Assembly: GCF_014647515.1 (NCBI RefSeq)
Contig: NZ_BMPI01000019.1
Coordinates: forward strand, 1,416 to 65,415
Direction of reading: 5' to 3'
DNA: 64,000 nucleotides
Source of the DNA: Dactylosporangium sucinum
GTDB taxonomy: Bacteria; Actinomycetota; Actinomycetes; Mycobacteriales; Micromonosporaceae
Position numbers and translations under genes: made by a program. The notes beneath the pieces are model-generated. The model was not told the DNA's origin. It saw nothing but the letters and a program-made list of their open reading frames with translations, and ran no database searches. Positions 25,674-34,577 of this stretch are shown piece after piece. How positions within the stretch are numbered: position 1 is the stretch's first letter; each line of letters starts with the position of its first letter.

Positions 25674-27998
25674 GTGACGGCGGTGGAAGGAGTCGGGGTC
25701 GCGAGCGCCTTACCCGTGGAGACGACCACCTTCATCGGCCGGGGCCCGGAGGAGGATGCGATCTGCGCCCTCCTCGGCTCGAGCAGGTTGGTCACGCTGA
25801 CCGGCGTCGGTGGTGTCGGGAAGACGCGGCTCGCGCTCCGCGTGTCGAAACGGCTGCAGCCGCGGTTCCCCGATGGGGTGTTCCTCGTCGATCTGTCCAC
25901 CGTGCGCGAGTCCGACCTGGTCGCGCCGACCCTCGCCATGACGCTCGGCATCGGCGACGAGTCGGCTCAGACTCCGCTGGCCAGGCTGATCTCCCACGTC
26001 GACAGCCGGCACATGCTGCTCGTCCTCGACAACTGCGAGCACGTGCTGGAATCCTGCCTGCGCCTGGTGGATGCCCTGCTGCGCGCCTCCGCCGGGCTGC
26101 ACGTGCTCGCGACGAGCCGGCAATCGCTCGGCGTGGCCGGCGAGCAGAGCTTCGTGGTGACTCCGCTGAGCTTCCCCGGTCCTGACGGCGAGGTGAGCGC
26201 GGAAGACTGCGCGGAGTACGACGCGATTCGCTTGTTCGTCGAGCGTGCGGCGGCCTCGGTCGCCGGCTTCCGGCTCACCACAGCCAACGCCCGCCAGGCG
26301 GCGGCACTCTGTGCGCAACTCGACGGCCTGCCGCTGGCGATCGAGCTGGCCGCCGTTCGTATGCGGGCGTTGTCCGTCGACCAGATCCTGGCCCGCCTGG
26401 ACGAGCGCTACCGGCTCCTGACGGGCGGCAACCGCGCCGCTCACCCTCGCCAGCACACGCTTCGCGCGCTCGTCGACTGGAGCTTCGAGCTCTGTTCGCC
26501 GGAAGAACGGCTGCTCTGGGCCCGGCTCGGCGTCTTCGTCGGAAGCTTCGACCTCGATGCGGCCGAGCATGTGTGCGCGGACCCGGCCCTTCCCCGCGGG
26601 ACGATCCTCGATCTCGTGACTGCCCTCGTGGACAAGTCGATCATCACGCGCGAGGAGCACGGTGCCGGTTCGATCCGCTATCGCCTCCTTGAGACGATCA
26701 GAGAGTACGGCCTGCTGCAGCCGACCGGCTGGCCGGACGGGGCGGACGCGCGACGGCGGCACCGCGACTATTACCTGTTGCTCGCGGAGCGCGGCGAGAC
26801 GGAGTGGCTCAGTTCGCGAGAGGCGCAGTGGAACGACCATGCTCGGCGCGAGCAGCCGAACTTTCGCGCCGCGCTGGAGTTCTGTCTCGCCGTCCCGGGT
26901 GAGGCGGAGGCCGGGCTGGCGATGGCCGGCGCACTGTGGCTGCACTGGCGGACGGTGGGACTGCTGACCGAGGGCCGCCGCTGGTTCGACCGGCTGCTCG
27001 CCGTGGCCGACCAGCCGACGCCGACCCGAGCCAAAGCGCTGTGGGCCAACGCGTGGCTGGCCACGTTGCAGGGTGACCAGGAGTCCGCGGAACCACTGCT
27101 CGCCGAGTGCGAGGAGTTGGCGCGCCTGCTCGATGACGAAGCGGTGCTGGACCAGGCCCGGGAGATCCACGGGCTCGCCTCGCTCTTCCGCGGTGACAAC
27201 GCCGATGCCGTGCGGTTGCTGGAGGGCGCTCTGGCCGGGCACCGGCGCCGGGCCGACCACGTGGCCCGGCTCATCACCCTGCACCGGCTCGCGCAGGCGG
27301 CCCTGGCCGCCGGGGACACCGAACGGGCGCGCGACCTGGCGACGCAGTGCATCTCGCTCAGCGGGCCGGAGGCATCGTGGATCGCCAGGCAGGCCAAGTG
27401 GATCCTCGGCATCGCCCGGTGGCGGCTCGGTGACGTCGCCGCCGCGGTGGAGCTGGAGCGGGAGGTCGTGCAGGGCAGCTGGGCGCACCAGGATCGGGTG
27501 GGCATGGCCGTGGGCACGCAGGTGCTCGCGTGGATCGCCGGCGCGTCGGGCCACGCCGTCCGCGCGGCTCGGCTGCTCGGCGCCACCGACCGGATCTGCC
27601 GGGAGGTCGGCGCCCTCTTCACCGCGCGGGCCCACCTCGTCGGCTTCCAGACCGAGTGCGAGGAGCGGGTGCGAGCCGCCCTTCCCCCGGGCCGGTTCGC
27701 GGCGAGTTTCGCGGCCGGTGTGGCGCTCTCCGACGCCGACGTCATCGCCGAGGTCATGGACGAGACCTCACCGGCGCGGACCCGGGCCGTCAGCGACGTC
27801 ACGCTGACGCCGCGGGAGCAGCAGATCGCCGAGCTCGTCGCCGAGGGGCTGACCAATCCGGAGATCGCGAAGGTCCTGCTCATCTCGGCCCGCACCGCGG
27901 AGACCCACGTGCAGCACATCCTGGCCAAGATCGGAGGGCGCTCCCGAGCCCAGATCGCCGTCTGGGTCGTCGAGCACGGGCTGCGGGCCGGAGCCTGA
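25674..27998 (+). CDS. LuxR-family regulator with NTPase and TPR-like domains
   Basis: A 774-aa regulator. An N-terminal NB-ARC/STAND-like ATPase has Walker A GVGGVGKT near residue 44, Walker B LLVLDNCEHV near 118 and the sensor GLPLAIELAA near 220. A winged-helix-like stretch (HTLRALVDWSFELCSPEE) and a helical TPR-like region follow to about 690. The C-terminus is a LuxR/GerE helix-turn-helix (LTPREQQIAELVAEGLTNPE, residues about 708-770). Such proteins activate transcription after binding a ligand and ATP. GTG at 25674 is preferred because GGGAG precedes it and domain similarity starts soon after; a start at 25401 is possible. The likely target is the divergent paralogue pair. Confidence 0.87.
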   Translation: MTAVEGVGVASALPVETTTFIGRGPEEDAICALLGSSRLVTLTGVGGVGKTRLALRVSKRLQPRFPDGVFLVDLSTVRESDLVAPTLAMTLGIGDESAQTPLARLISHVDSRHMLLVLDNCEHVLESCLRLVDALLRASAGLHVLATSRQSLGVAGEQSFVVTPLSFPGPDGEVSAEDCAEYDAIRLFVERAAASVAGFRLTTANARQAAALCAQLDGLPLAIELAAVRMRALSVDQILARLDERYRLLTGGNRAAHPRQHTLRALVDWSFELCSPEERLLWARLGVFVGSFDLDAAEHVCADPALPRGTILDLVTALVDKSIITREEHGAGSIRYRLLETIREYGLLQPTGWPDGADARRRHRDYYLLLAERGETEWLSSREAQWNDHARREQPNFRAALEFCLAVPGEAEAGLAMAGALWLHWRTVGLLTEGRRWFDRLLAVADQPTPTRAKALWANAWLATLQGDQESAEPLLAECEELARLLDDEAVLDQAREIHGLASLFRGDNADAVRLLEGALAGHRRRADHVARLITLHRLAQAALAAGDTERARDLATQCISLSGPEASWIARQAKWILGIARWRLGDVAAAVELEREVVQGSWAHQDRVGMAVGTQVLAWIAGASGHAVRAARLLGATDRICREVGALFTARAHLVGFQTECEERVRAALPPGRFAASFAAGVALSDADVIAEVMDETSPARTRAVSDVTLTPREQQIAELVAEGLTNPEIAKVLLISARTAETHVQHILAKIGGRSRAQIAVWVVEHGLRAGA

Positions 27999-28015
27999 CC
28001 GTCCGCTCCGGCCCG
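27984..28015. terminator. Terminator hairpin between convergent genes
   Basis: CGGGCCGGAGC (27984-27994) and GCTCCGGCCCG (28005-28015) form a perfect 11-bp stem with a 10-nt loop that contains the stop codon of the LuxR gene. It can serve both that gene and the convergent SDR. Confidence 0.7.
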
Positions 28016-28021
28016 TGACGC

Positions 28022-28891
28022 TCAATGTTCGCCCGGGTAGACGGGTATCGGCACTGGGTAGCCGAGCCCGCCCGATACCGTGACGAGCTGCCCGGTGACG
28101 TACGAACTCGCCGGCGAGAGCAGGAAGCCGACGACGTCCGCCACGTCCTCGGCCGATCCGACCCGGCCCAGGGGAATCGCGGCACTCTGCTCCGCCAGCA
28201 GCATCCTGCGTTGCTCGGCGAGGCTCACGCCCGCCCGCTCGGCCTTCGCCGCCTCGTCAGGGTCGATCCGATGCGTCGCGATGATGGCCGGGCAGACCGC
28301 GTTGACCCGAATTCCGGCCGGGGCCAGGTCGAGCGCCATGACCTGCGTGAGCATGTTCAGCGCGGCCTTCGAGGCGCAGTACGCGGTCCGGCCGCGCAAC
28401 GGATGGATGCCTGCCAGCGAGGAGATGTGGACGATCGAGCCGGGCCTGCCCCGGGCCATCATCGACCGGGCCACCGCCTTGGCACACGACAGGGCACCAC
28501 GCACGTTGATGTCGAACGTCGTCGCCCAGACGTCGTCGTCCATGTCCAACGACGAGCGGGCCGGCTCGATCGGTGCCCGGGTGGTGTTCACCATGCCCGC
28601 GATCTCGCCCTGCTCCTCCGCCGCCGCGACCAGCGCCCGCACCTGGTCCGTCCTCGTCACATCGCAGGTGACCGCCAGTGCCCGGCGACCCAGGAGCTCG
28701 ATCTCCCGGACCACGCCGGCGAGGCCCGTCCATCCGGCCTCCGTCTCCACATCCGGGATCATGGCCGGCGGCCGCTCGATGTCGGCGACCACCACGTCCG
28801 CACCGTCCCGAGCCGCGCGGACCGCGACGGCATGGCCGATGCTGCCCATCGCCGCGGCCCCGACGACGATCACCACCTGATCGCTACGCAC
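28022..28891 (-). CDS. SDR-family oxidoreductase
   Basis: A 289-aa NAD(P)-dependent short-chain dehydrogenase. The cofactor motif is VVGAAAMGSIG, with an acidic residue in VVADIE favouring NAD. The catalytic Ser is in HISSLAG and the Tyr/Lys pair in YCASK. The usual NNAG is replaced by NTTRAP. The C-terminus ends GGLGYPVPIPVYPGEH, an extension that may close the active site. GTG at 28891 has GGAAGGAAGG upstream. It is the last gene of an importer operon (two permeases, ATPase, SDR, binding protein, this SDR), so it probably oxidises the imported compound or an early intermediate. The substrate is unknown. Confidence 0.85.
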   Translation of the reverse strand: MRSDQVVIVVGAAAMGSIGHAVAVRAARDGADVVVADIERPPAMIPDVETEAGWTGLAGVVREIELLGRRALAVTCDVTRTDQVRALVAAAEEQGEIAGMVNTTRAPIEPARSSLDMDDDVWATTFDINVRGALSCAKAVARSMMARGRPGSIVHISSLAGIHPLRGRTAYCASKAALNMLTQVMALDLAPAGIRVNAVCPAIIATHRIDPDEAAKAERAGVSLAEQRRMLLAEQSAAIPLGRVGSAEDVADVVGFLLSPASSYVTGQLVTVSGGLGYPVPIPVYPGEH

Positions 28892-28936
28892 GCCGCGCCT
28901 TCCTTCCTCGCGTTCCTTCTCAGCGGCATCGACGGC

Positions 28937-29932
28937 CTACTCGGGCAGCGGGAACTGCGTCATGTACGGGCTCAGGTCCGGCGCGGACGGCACCACGCCG
29001 TACTCGTGCATGATGGTCACGATCTGCTGCACCTTCACCATGTCGACCTCGCTGGTCCAGTTCGGCAGGATCATCGCCTTGGCCACCGCTTCGTCGACCT
29101 TCGCGAATCCAGGCATGAACGCCCGCACCTTGTCCGGGTTGCTCTTCGCGTACTCCAGCGATTCCTTCAGGGCGAGTTGGAACGCGCGCACCGCCTTCGG
29201 ATTCTGTTGCAGGAACCGTTCCGAGGTCATCCACAGCGACAGCGGCAGGTCCGGCATGACGGCGGCGTCGAGGGCGGAGAGGAAGTTCACCTTTGCCTTC
29301 TGCTTGGCCGCGGTGAGGAACGGCTCTCCGGCGCCGATCGCGTCGACTCGCTTCGCGGCCAGCGCCGCGAACTGGTCCGGGAACGGGATCGGGACCAGCT
29401 CCACCGAAGCGGGATCGACTCCGGCCGCCTTGAGCGCGGCCTTGATCTGCACCTCGGTGAGCGAGGCCAGCGAGTTCACCGCGACCTTCTTGCCGGCGAG
29501 CTGGCTCACCGAGGTCACCCCGCCGTCCGCGAGCGAGATGAGCTGGATGTAGTCGTCGGCCTCGCCCCGACCGGCCGTGTCGCCGGCACCGATAATCTTC
29601 AGGGGCAGCTTCTTGTCCGCCAGGGCGGCGAAGCTCGGAAACGACCAGTTCGAGAACTGCAGCTGGTCGGCGAGCACCGCGGGCGGCATGGTGGACGCGG
29701 TACTGATGATCTTGATCTCCACGTCCAGCCCGTACTTCTTGAAGATCCCCTGCTCGACACCGAGCGGCACCACGGAGAACGGCGCCGTGGGCTGGACCCC
29801 GACGGCCACCTTCGTCAGCTGACCGTCCGACGCCCTGGGTCCGGAATCCTCGCCGCACCCGGTCGAGAACAGCGCGACGCCGGCGGCAAGCAGACCGGCG
29901 ACGGCCGCGCGCCGGGACATGTTCGTTCTCAT
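28937..29932 (-). CDS. ABC substrate-binding lipoprotein, NitT/TauT type
   Basis: A 331-aa lipoprotein. The signal ends in FSTGC, with Cys26 as the lipidation site. The mature part is of the SsuA/TauA/NMT1-like class (VPLGVEQGIFKKYGLDVEIK). This class binds nitrate, sulfonates, aromatic acids such as phthalate, or thiamine precursors. ATG at 29932 has GGAAGGAAA 8 bp upstream. It belongs with the ATPase and two permeases further upstream but is separated from them by an SDR gene, an unusual order that ties the dehydrogenases to uptake. The ligand cannot be read from the sequence. Confidence 0.88.
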   Translation of the reverse strand: MRTNMSRRAAVAGLLAAGVALFSTGCGEDSGPRASDGQLTKVAVGVQPTAPFSVVPLGVEQGIFKKYGLDVEIKIISTASTMPPAVLADQLQFSNWSFPSFAALADKKLPLKIIGAGDTAGRGEADDYIQLISLADGGVTSVSQLAGKKVAVNSLASLTEVQIKAALKAAGVDPASVELVPIPFPDQFAALAAKRVDAIGAGEPFLTAAKQKAKVNFLSALDAAVMPDLPLSLWMTSERFLQQNPKAVRAFQLALKESLEYAKSNPDKVRAFMPGFAKVDEAVAKAMILPNWTSEVDMVKVQQIVTIMHEYGVVPSAPDLSPYMTQFPLPE

Positions 29933-30054
29933 CAACGATTTCCTTCCCTTGAATGAACACAGATGGCGCGGCTGCCGGAACGACGAGCGCAGCCTGCCGC
30001 GCCGGATCCGCTCCGCACCGAAGCACGATCCGGTCTTGCTCGACACCGTTGGTT

Positions 30055-30921
30055 CTACTGCGGATGAACGGTTGCGGCGCGGCCCGCGTCGAGGGGGCGA
30101 GCGGGCGACCAGGTCTGGGCCGACTGGCCGCCGTCGACCACCAACGCGTGGCCGTTGACGAAGTTCGACTCGTCGCCGGCCAGGAACAGTGCCGCGTGGG
30201 CGACGTCCCACCCGGTGCCCATCTGTCCGGTCGGGGACTGCTCGTCGCGGACGGCGATCATCCGATCCACGTCGCCACCGCCGTACGCCTCCTGCATCGG
30301 GGCCACAATGAAGGGAGTGTTCATGAGGCCGGGAAGCACGCAGTTGCAGCGAATCCCGGCGCGGGCGAACTCGAGCGCGACAGATCTGGTGAAGGGTTCG
30401 ATCGCACCCTTCGACGTGGCATAGGCCAGCATCGGCACGCCGGTCCAGCGCCGGCCCGCCACGGCGCCCACGTTGATGATCGAACGTATCCGGCCGTCCC
30501 GGCGGTACGCCTCGATCATGTGCGGAACGATCGTCCGGCAGGTCAGGAACATGCTGGTGACGTTGACCCGCAGGGCCCGCTCCCAGTCGGGCTCGGCGGT
30601 ATCGAGCAGGCCGCTCACGAAGCCGACGCCGACGTTGTTGTGCAGCACGTCGATGCCGCCGAACCGGCGGAGGCACGCAACCGTCATGGCCTCCACGTCG
30701 GAGGTCGACGACACGTCCGCCGTGAACGGGACGCAGACCCCACCCTCCCCGGCGATGATGCGCTGCGTCTCCGCCACGGCACGCTCGTCCCGGTCCACCG
30801 CGAAGACCCGCGCGCCCTCCCGTGCGAACAGCACCGCCGCGGCCTTGCCGTTTCCCCATCCAGGGCCTACGCTCCCCGCGCCGGTGATCAGGACGACCTT
30901 GTCCTGGAGCCGGTTGCCCAT
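30055..30921 (-). CDS. SDR-family oxidoreductase
   Basis: A 288-aa short-chain dehydrogenase. The N-terminal motif TGAGSVGPGWGNGKA has an insertion compared with the usual TGxxxGIG, leaving several glycines. The acidic VFAVDRD suggests NAD. HNNVG replaces NNAG, and the Tyr/Lys pair is in YATSK. The C-terminus is slightly extended (to about 288). ATG at 30921 is preceded by AAGGGAA. It lies between the ATPase and the binding-protein gene of the same operon. A role in converting the imported substrate is likely; the exact reaction is not known. Confidence 0.85.
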   Translation of the reverse strand: MGNRLQDKVVLITGAGSVGPGWGNGKAAAVLFAREGARVFAVDRDERAVAETQRIIAGEGGVCVPFTADVSSTSDVEAMTVACLRRFGGIDVLHNNVGVGFVSGLLDTAEPDWERALRVNVTSMFLTCRTIVPHMIEAYRRDGRIRSIINVGAVAGRRWTGVPMLAYATSKGAIEPFTRSVALEFARAGIRCNCVLPGLMNTPFIVAPMQEAYGGGDVDRMIAVRDEQSPTGQMGTGWDVAHAALFLAGDESNFVNGHALVVDGGQSAQTWSPARPLDAGRAATVHPQ

Positions 30922-30950
30922 TGTCGTTCCCTTCGGCTCAGCGTCCGGCG

Positions 30951-31754
30951 CTAGCGCACCGTGACCGTCGCGGTGCTGGACGGCGCGGCGCGGCCTCCGG
31001 TGATCGCCATGTAGATCTCGGTACGCAGCCGGGCGAACTCGGGCAGCTCCTTGGTGGTGACCTGGTTGCGGGGGCTCGGCAAGCCGACGGACAGCACCTG
31101 CTGCACCGTCGACGGAGGCCGGCTCAACACGACGACGGTGTCCGACATGTACACCGATTCGTCGATGTCGTGCGTGACCAGGACCGTGGTCATGCGGAAT
31201 CGACCGCGCACCTGGAGGACCAGGTCCTCGAGCTCGGCCCTCGTCTGCGCGTCGACCGAGGCGAACGGCTCGTCCATCAGCAGCACCTTCGGCTGGTATG
31301 CCAGTGCGCGTGCGATGGCCACCCGCTGCTGCATCCCGCCCGACAACTGCCAGGGGTAGTGGTCGGCGAACCGGGACAGTCCCACGGCGTCGATGGCCTC
31401 ACTCGCGGCACGCCCCTTGTCGGCCACGTCGCGCCGGTGCCGCAGCGGCAGCATCACGTTCTTGCGCACCGTCAGCCACGGGAACAACGACCGGGCATAG
31501 TCCTGAAACACCACCGCGAGCTCGGGCGGCGGGGCGACGACCGGCGCTCCGCGGAGCCGGGTGACCCCGCTCGTCGACGTGGCGAGACCGGCGATGCACC
31601 GGAGCAGCGTGGTCTTGCCGCAGCCGGAGGGCCCCACCACCGAGACGAACTCGTCCTCGTCCACGCTGAAGTGGATCCGCTCGATCGCCTTGACCGGCCC
31701 CCGGGCGCCGTCGAAGGTCTTGGAAACGTCGACCTCAAGCATCTTCGGGCTCAC
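30951..31754 (-). CDS. ABC transporter ATPase, NitT/TauT type
   Basis: A 267-aa ATP-binding subunit. Walker A is VVGPSGCGKTT, the Q-loop VVFQDYARSLFPW, the signature LSGGMQQRVAIARAL and Walker B VLLMDEPFASVD, with the switch His in VLVTHDI. All key residues are present, so it should be active. It energises the two permeases upstream. GTG at 31754 has AGAGGGGA about 8 bp before it; an ATG four codons downstream is the alternative. Confidence 0.93.
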   Translation of the reverse strand: MSPKMLEVDVSKTFDGARGPVKAIERIHFSVDEDEFVSVVGPSGCGKTTLLRCIAGLATSTSGVTRLRGAPVVAPPPELAVVFQDYARSLFPWLTVRKNVMLPLRHRRDVADKGRAASEAIDAVGLSRFADHYPWQLSGGMQQRVAIARALAYQPKVLLMDEPFASVDAQTRAELEDLVLQVRGRFRMTTVLVTHDIDESVYMSDTVVVLSRPPSTVQQVLSVGLPSPRNQVTTKELPEFARLRTEIYMAITGGRAAPSSTATVTVR

Positions 31755-31785
31755 GCGATGTCCCCTCTATGGATGGATCCTGCGC

Positions 31786-32559
31786 TTATTCAGTGCGTCC
31801 GGTCATGTTGATGTGCCACCGGCACACGCGCCGCTCGACGACCTGCAGGAGGGCGTTGAGCCCGTAGCCGAACAGGCCGAGGAGCATGATCCCGGCCCAC
31901 ATGTCCGGTATGGAGAAGCTGAGTTGCGACCGCCAGACGAAGTAGCCGATGCCGTTGCTGGCCGCGACCATCTCGCTCGTCACCAGCAGGAGCACCGCCA
32001 GCGAGAGGCTGATGCGCATCCCGGCGAAGATCCGCGGGGTGATCGCCGGCAGCAGCACCAGGCGCAGTCGGTCGAGGCCGTGAATCCGGTAGGCCCGTGC
32101 CGTCGAGAGCATCGTCGCGTCCAGTTCGACGATCCCGTCGGCGACGTGCAGCACGATCGGCCAGCAGCAGACGAAGGCGATGATGAAGACCTTCTGCGCG
32201 GTACCGATGCCGAACAGCACCAGCGACAGCGGCAGCAGCGAGACGGCGGGCAGCGACCGCAGGAAGCTGATGACCGGCTGGGTCAGCAGTCGCACCGTCC
32301 GCGAAGCGCCGACCGCGACCCCGAGCGCGACGCCCAGCAGCGTGGCCGCGCCGAAGCCGAGGGCTAGGCGGACGAGGCTCGGCACGACGTCGCTGCCGAC
32401 CCGGTCGAACAGCCAGGCGTTGCGGAAGGCCTCCAGCATCTGCGGTACCGAGGTCCATGCGAAGCCCCGATCGCCGTCCAGGTAGATCCAGGCCGCGGCG
32501 AGCAGCGCCGTGGTGACGCCGACCTCCAGTGCGACGTAGCCGAGCTTCCGCTTCGTCAT
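31786..32559 (-). CDS. ABC transporter permease, NitT/TauT type
   Basis: A 257-aa inner-membrane protein with about six segments and the EAA-like loop near ATMLSTARAYRIHGLDRLRL, which contacts the ATPase. Its ATG at 32559 overlaps the TGA of the upstream permease (ATGA). Together they make a heterodimeric channel. Confidence 0.92.
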   Translation of the reverse strand: MTKRKLGYVALEVGVTTALLAAAWIYLDGDRGFAWTSVPQMLEAFRNAWLFDRVGSDVVPSLVRLALGFGAATLLGVALGVAVGASRTVRLLTQPVISFLRSLPAVSLLPLSLVLFGIGTAQKVFIIAFVCCWPIVLHVADGIVELDATMLSTARAYRIHGLDRLRLVLLPAITPRIFAGMRISLSLAVLLLVTSEMVAASNGIGYFVWRSQLSFSIPDMWAGIMLLGLFGYGLNALLQVVERRVCRWHINMTGRTE

Positions 32560-33422
32560 GGCGTCACCTCTCGCCGCTGGGACTGGTGCCATCGCAGGAA
32601 CCGCCGTTCGAGCCGGCTGAACGCGAGGTGAATGGCCACGCCGATCAGGCCGGAGGTCAGAATGAGCGCGTACATCGGAGCCACCGCCCCGGCTGTCTGT
32701 GCCCGGGCGATGTCGTAACCGATCCCATTCACCCCGATCACGAGCTCCGCGCCGACCGCGATGATCAAAGCCGTTGCGGAGGCGACGCGAAGTCCGGTCG
32801 CGACGTACGGCAGCGCGCTCGGCAGCACGACCCACAGCGTCCGCTCGATCCGGGTCAACCGGAAGGATCGCGCTGTGTCACGGGCTCCCTCGTCGACATT
32901 GCGAGCGCCGTACATGGTCGTCACGATCAGTGACCACACGCTGCCGAAGACGATCAGGAAGACCACGCTGGTGGGGCGCAGTCCCCAGAGCAGGATCGCG
33001 AGTGGCACGAGGGCCATGCCCGGGACCGGCCGCAGGAACTCGACGGTCGGGCGAAACGCGCGCCACACGGGCTCGAGCGAACCCATCAGGAGTCCGATCG
33101 GCACCGCGATCGCCGTCGTCAGGCCCATCCCGATCGCCCACTGCGCCAGCGTCGCGGCAATCGCGTCCCAGAACGCCGGCTGCGTGAGCTGTCGCACCAG
33201 TTCACGCAGCACGGTGGTGGCCGGCGGCACCTCGGTCGCGGGGACGAGCCCCACCCGGGCGACGACCTCCCAGAGCAGCAGCGCCAACGCCACACCCAGG
33301 CAACCCAACGACAGGGACGACCGCGGTGCGGTGGACCGCGGTCGCGCCGACGACGCCACGTTCGCCGGCAGGGACTCGCCGGCGAGCGCTGCCGGGCTGG
33401 TGTCGATTCCGCTCTCCCGCAT
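32556..33422 (-). CDS. ABC transporter permease, NitT/TauT type (operon head)
   Basis: A 288-aa permease. A 35-residue polar leader is followed by about six membrane segments and an EAA-like loop (NVDEGARDTARSFRLTRIER). ATG at 33422 has a very strong ribosome site (GGAAGGAGGT, about 8 bp before it). It heads a six-gene leftward operon: two permeases, ATPase, SDR, binding protein, SDR. Two inverted repeats lie about 85-120 bp upstream. Confidence 0.92.
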   Translation of the reverse strand: MRESGIDTSPAALAGESLPANVASSARPRSTAPRSSLSLGCLGVALALLLWEVVARVGLVPATEVPPATTVLRELVRQLTQPAFWDAIAATLAQWAIGMGLTTAIAVPIGLLMGSLEPVWRAFRPTVEFLRPVPGMALVPLAILLWGLRPTSVVFLIVFGSVWSLIVTTMYGARNVDEGARDTARSFRLTRIERTLWVVLPSALPYVATGLRVASATALIIAVGAELVIGVNGIGYDIARAQTAGAVAPMYALILTSGLIGVAIHLAFSRLERRFLRWHQSQRREVTP

Positions 33423-33506
33423 CTCTTCACACCTCCTTCCTTGCCGAACAGCTCCATGACCTGCTCAGGGCCTCATCAAGCTATCGGCCCGGCCGACCGT
33501 GGCACC

Positions 33507-33543
33507 ATCCGGAAACCAACGGATACGTGAACTGGTTCACGTA
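33507..33543 (-). promoter_or_regulatory. Double operator upstream of the NitT/TauT-type operon
   Basis: Two adjoining inverted repeats. ATCCG-N8-CGGAT covers 33507-33524 and resembles the element at 46843-46860. TACGTGAAC-TG-GTTCACGTA covers 33524-33543 and is a perfect 9-2-9 palindrome. CCAACGGATACG (33516-33527) spans their junction and recurs at 4027-4038. Placement about 85-120 bp before the operon start fits a repressor or activator site, perhaps for an IclR or GntR protein. Confidence 0.6.
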
Positions 33544-33599
33544 GTAGACCCTCGTACGTAACATTGCCGAAACAGCGTGTCGCGGCCCGGACGGGCTGG

Positions 33600-34577
33600 T
33601 CACCCGGCCTTGGGCGCGGTTGCGGAGGTGCCGTCGCCGATGGTCAGCACGACCTTGCCCGTGATCTCGCGGTCGTGATAGCGGCGCGCCAGCTCCGGCA
33701 GTTCCTGCCAGGGCGCCTCGGCTTCGATCGGCACCCTGAGGCGACCGCCCCGGACGAGTTCGAGCAGCCGGGCGAGCCCTGGGCCGGCTGATCGGTCCGG
33801 CAGGTCGGTGCCGAGAAAGAAGCCGTAGAGCGTCACGCCGCCGCCCTGGTAGAAGTCGCGTGCCGTGAAGGTCGTGGGGCTCTCGGACGCGTTGCCGTAG
33901 AGCACGCAGACGCCGTCCGGCGCCAGGCTGGCCAGCGACCGGGCCAGTGAGTCGCCGCCCACGCACTCCAGGATGACGTCGAAGCGCCTCGACAACGGCT
34001 CGGCGGCGAGCACCACCTCGTCCACGCCCGAACCGTGCAGCGCCGACGCCTGCTCGATGCGGCGAACCGACGCCACGACGGAGGCGCCCGCGGCCGCGGC
34101 GAGCTGACAGGCGAACTGGCCGACCCCGCCGGACGCGCCGGTCACCAGAACGTGGCGGCCGAGCAGGGAGTCCCGCTTCTCCAGGCAGAGCAGCGCCGTG
34201 AGCCCGGCGACGGGCAGGCAGCTCGCTTGGGCGAGCGAGACGCCCTCGGGCACGGGCGCCAGGTTGGCGGTGCGAACGGCGACGTGCTCGGCCCAGCCGC
34301 CGCCCGCGACCCCGGCAAACCCGACCACACGGGTACCGGCGGCCGGTCCGGAGCCGTCGGCGGCCGCGACCTCGACCACACCGGCCAGGTCCCAGCCCGG
34401 GTGCCAGCGTTCGGCCGGCTTGAGCGCCCGCCTGACCTCCCCGGCGTTGAGCGAGAAGGCGCGCACGGCGACCAGGGCCTCGTCCGCGGCGGGCGACGGT
34501 GCCGGGACCTCACCGATCGCCAGCCCACCGGATATGTCGGGTGCGGAAATCACCGCACGTGTCATCGGCATGATCAT
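33600..34577 (-). CDS. Quinone-oxidoreductase-like MDR family enzyme
   Basis: A 325-aa zinc-independent medium-chain dehydrogenase of the quinone oxidoreductase type. It has a GroES-like N-terminal half (GWDLAGVVEVAAADG) and a Rossmann half with LVTGASGGVGQFACQLAAAAG near residue 150. The usual structural-zinc Cys cluster is absent. The family reduces quinones, enones or enoyl-thioesters with NADPH. The first ATG (34577) overlaps the TGA of the upstream oxidoreductase (ATGA); starts at 34571 and 34565 are alternatives. Coupling to the 2-oxoacid oxidoreductase suggests a role in the same pathway. Confidence 0.85.
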   Translation of the reverse strand: MIMPMTRAVISAPDISGGLAIGEVPAPSPAADEALVAVRAFSLNAGEVRRALKPAERWHPGWDLAGVVEVAAADGSGPAAGTRVVGFAGVAGGGWAEHVAVRTANLAPVPEGVSLAQASCLPVAGLTALLCLEKRDSLLGRHVLVTGASGGVGQFACQLAAAAGASVVASVRRIEQASALHGSGVDEVVLAAEPLSRRFDVILECVGGDSLARSLASLAPDGVCVLYGNASESPTTFTARDFYQGGGVTLYGFFLGTDLPDRSAGPGLARLLELVRGGRLRVPIEAEAPWQELPELARRYHDREITGKVVLTIGDGTSATAPKAG

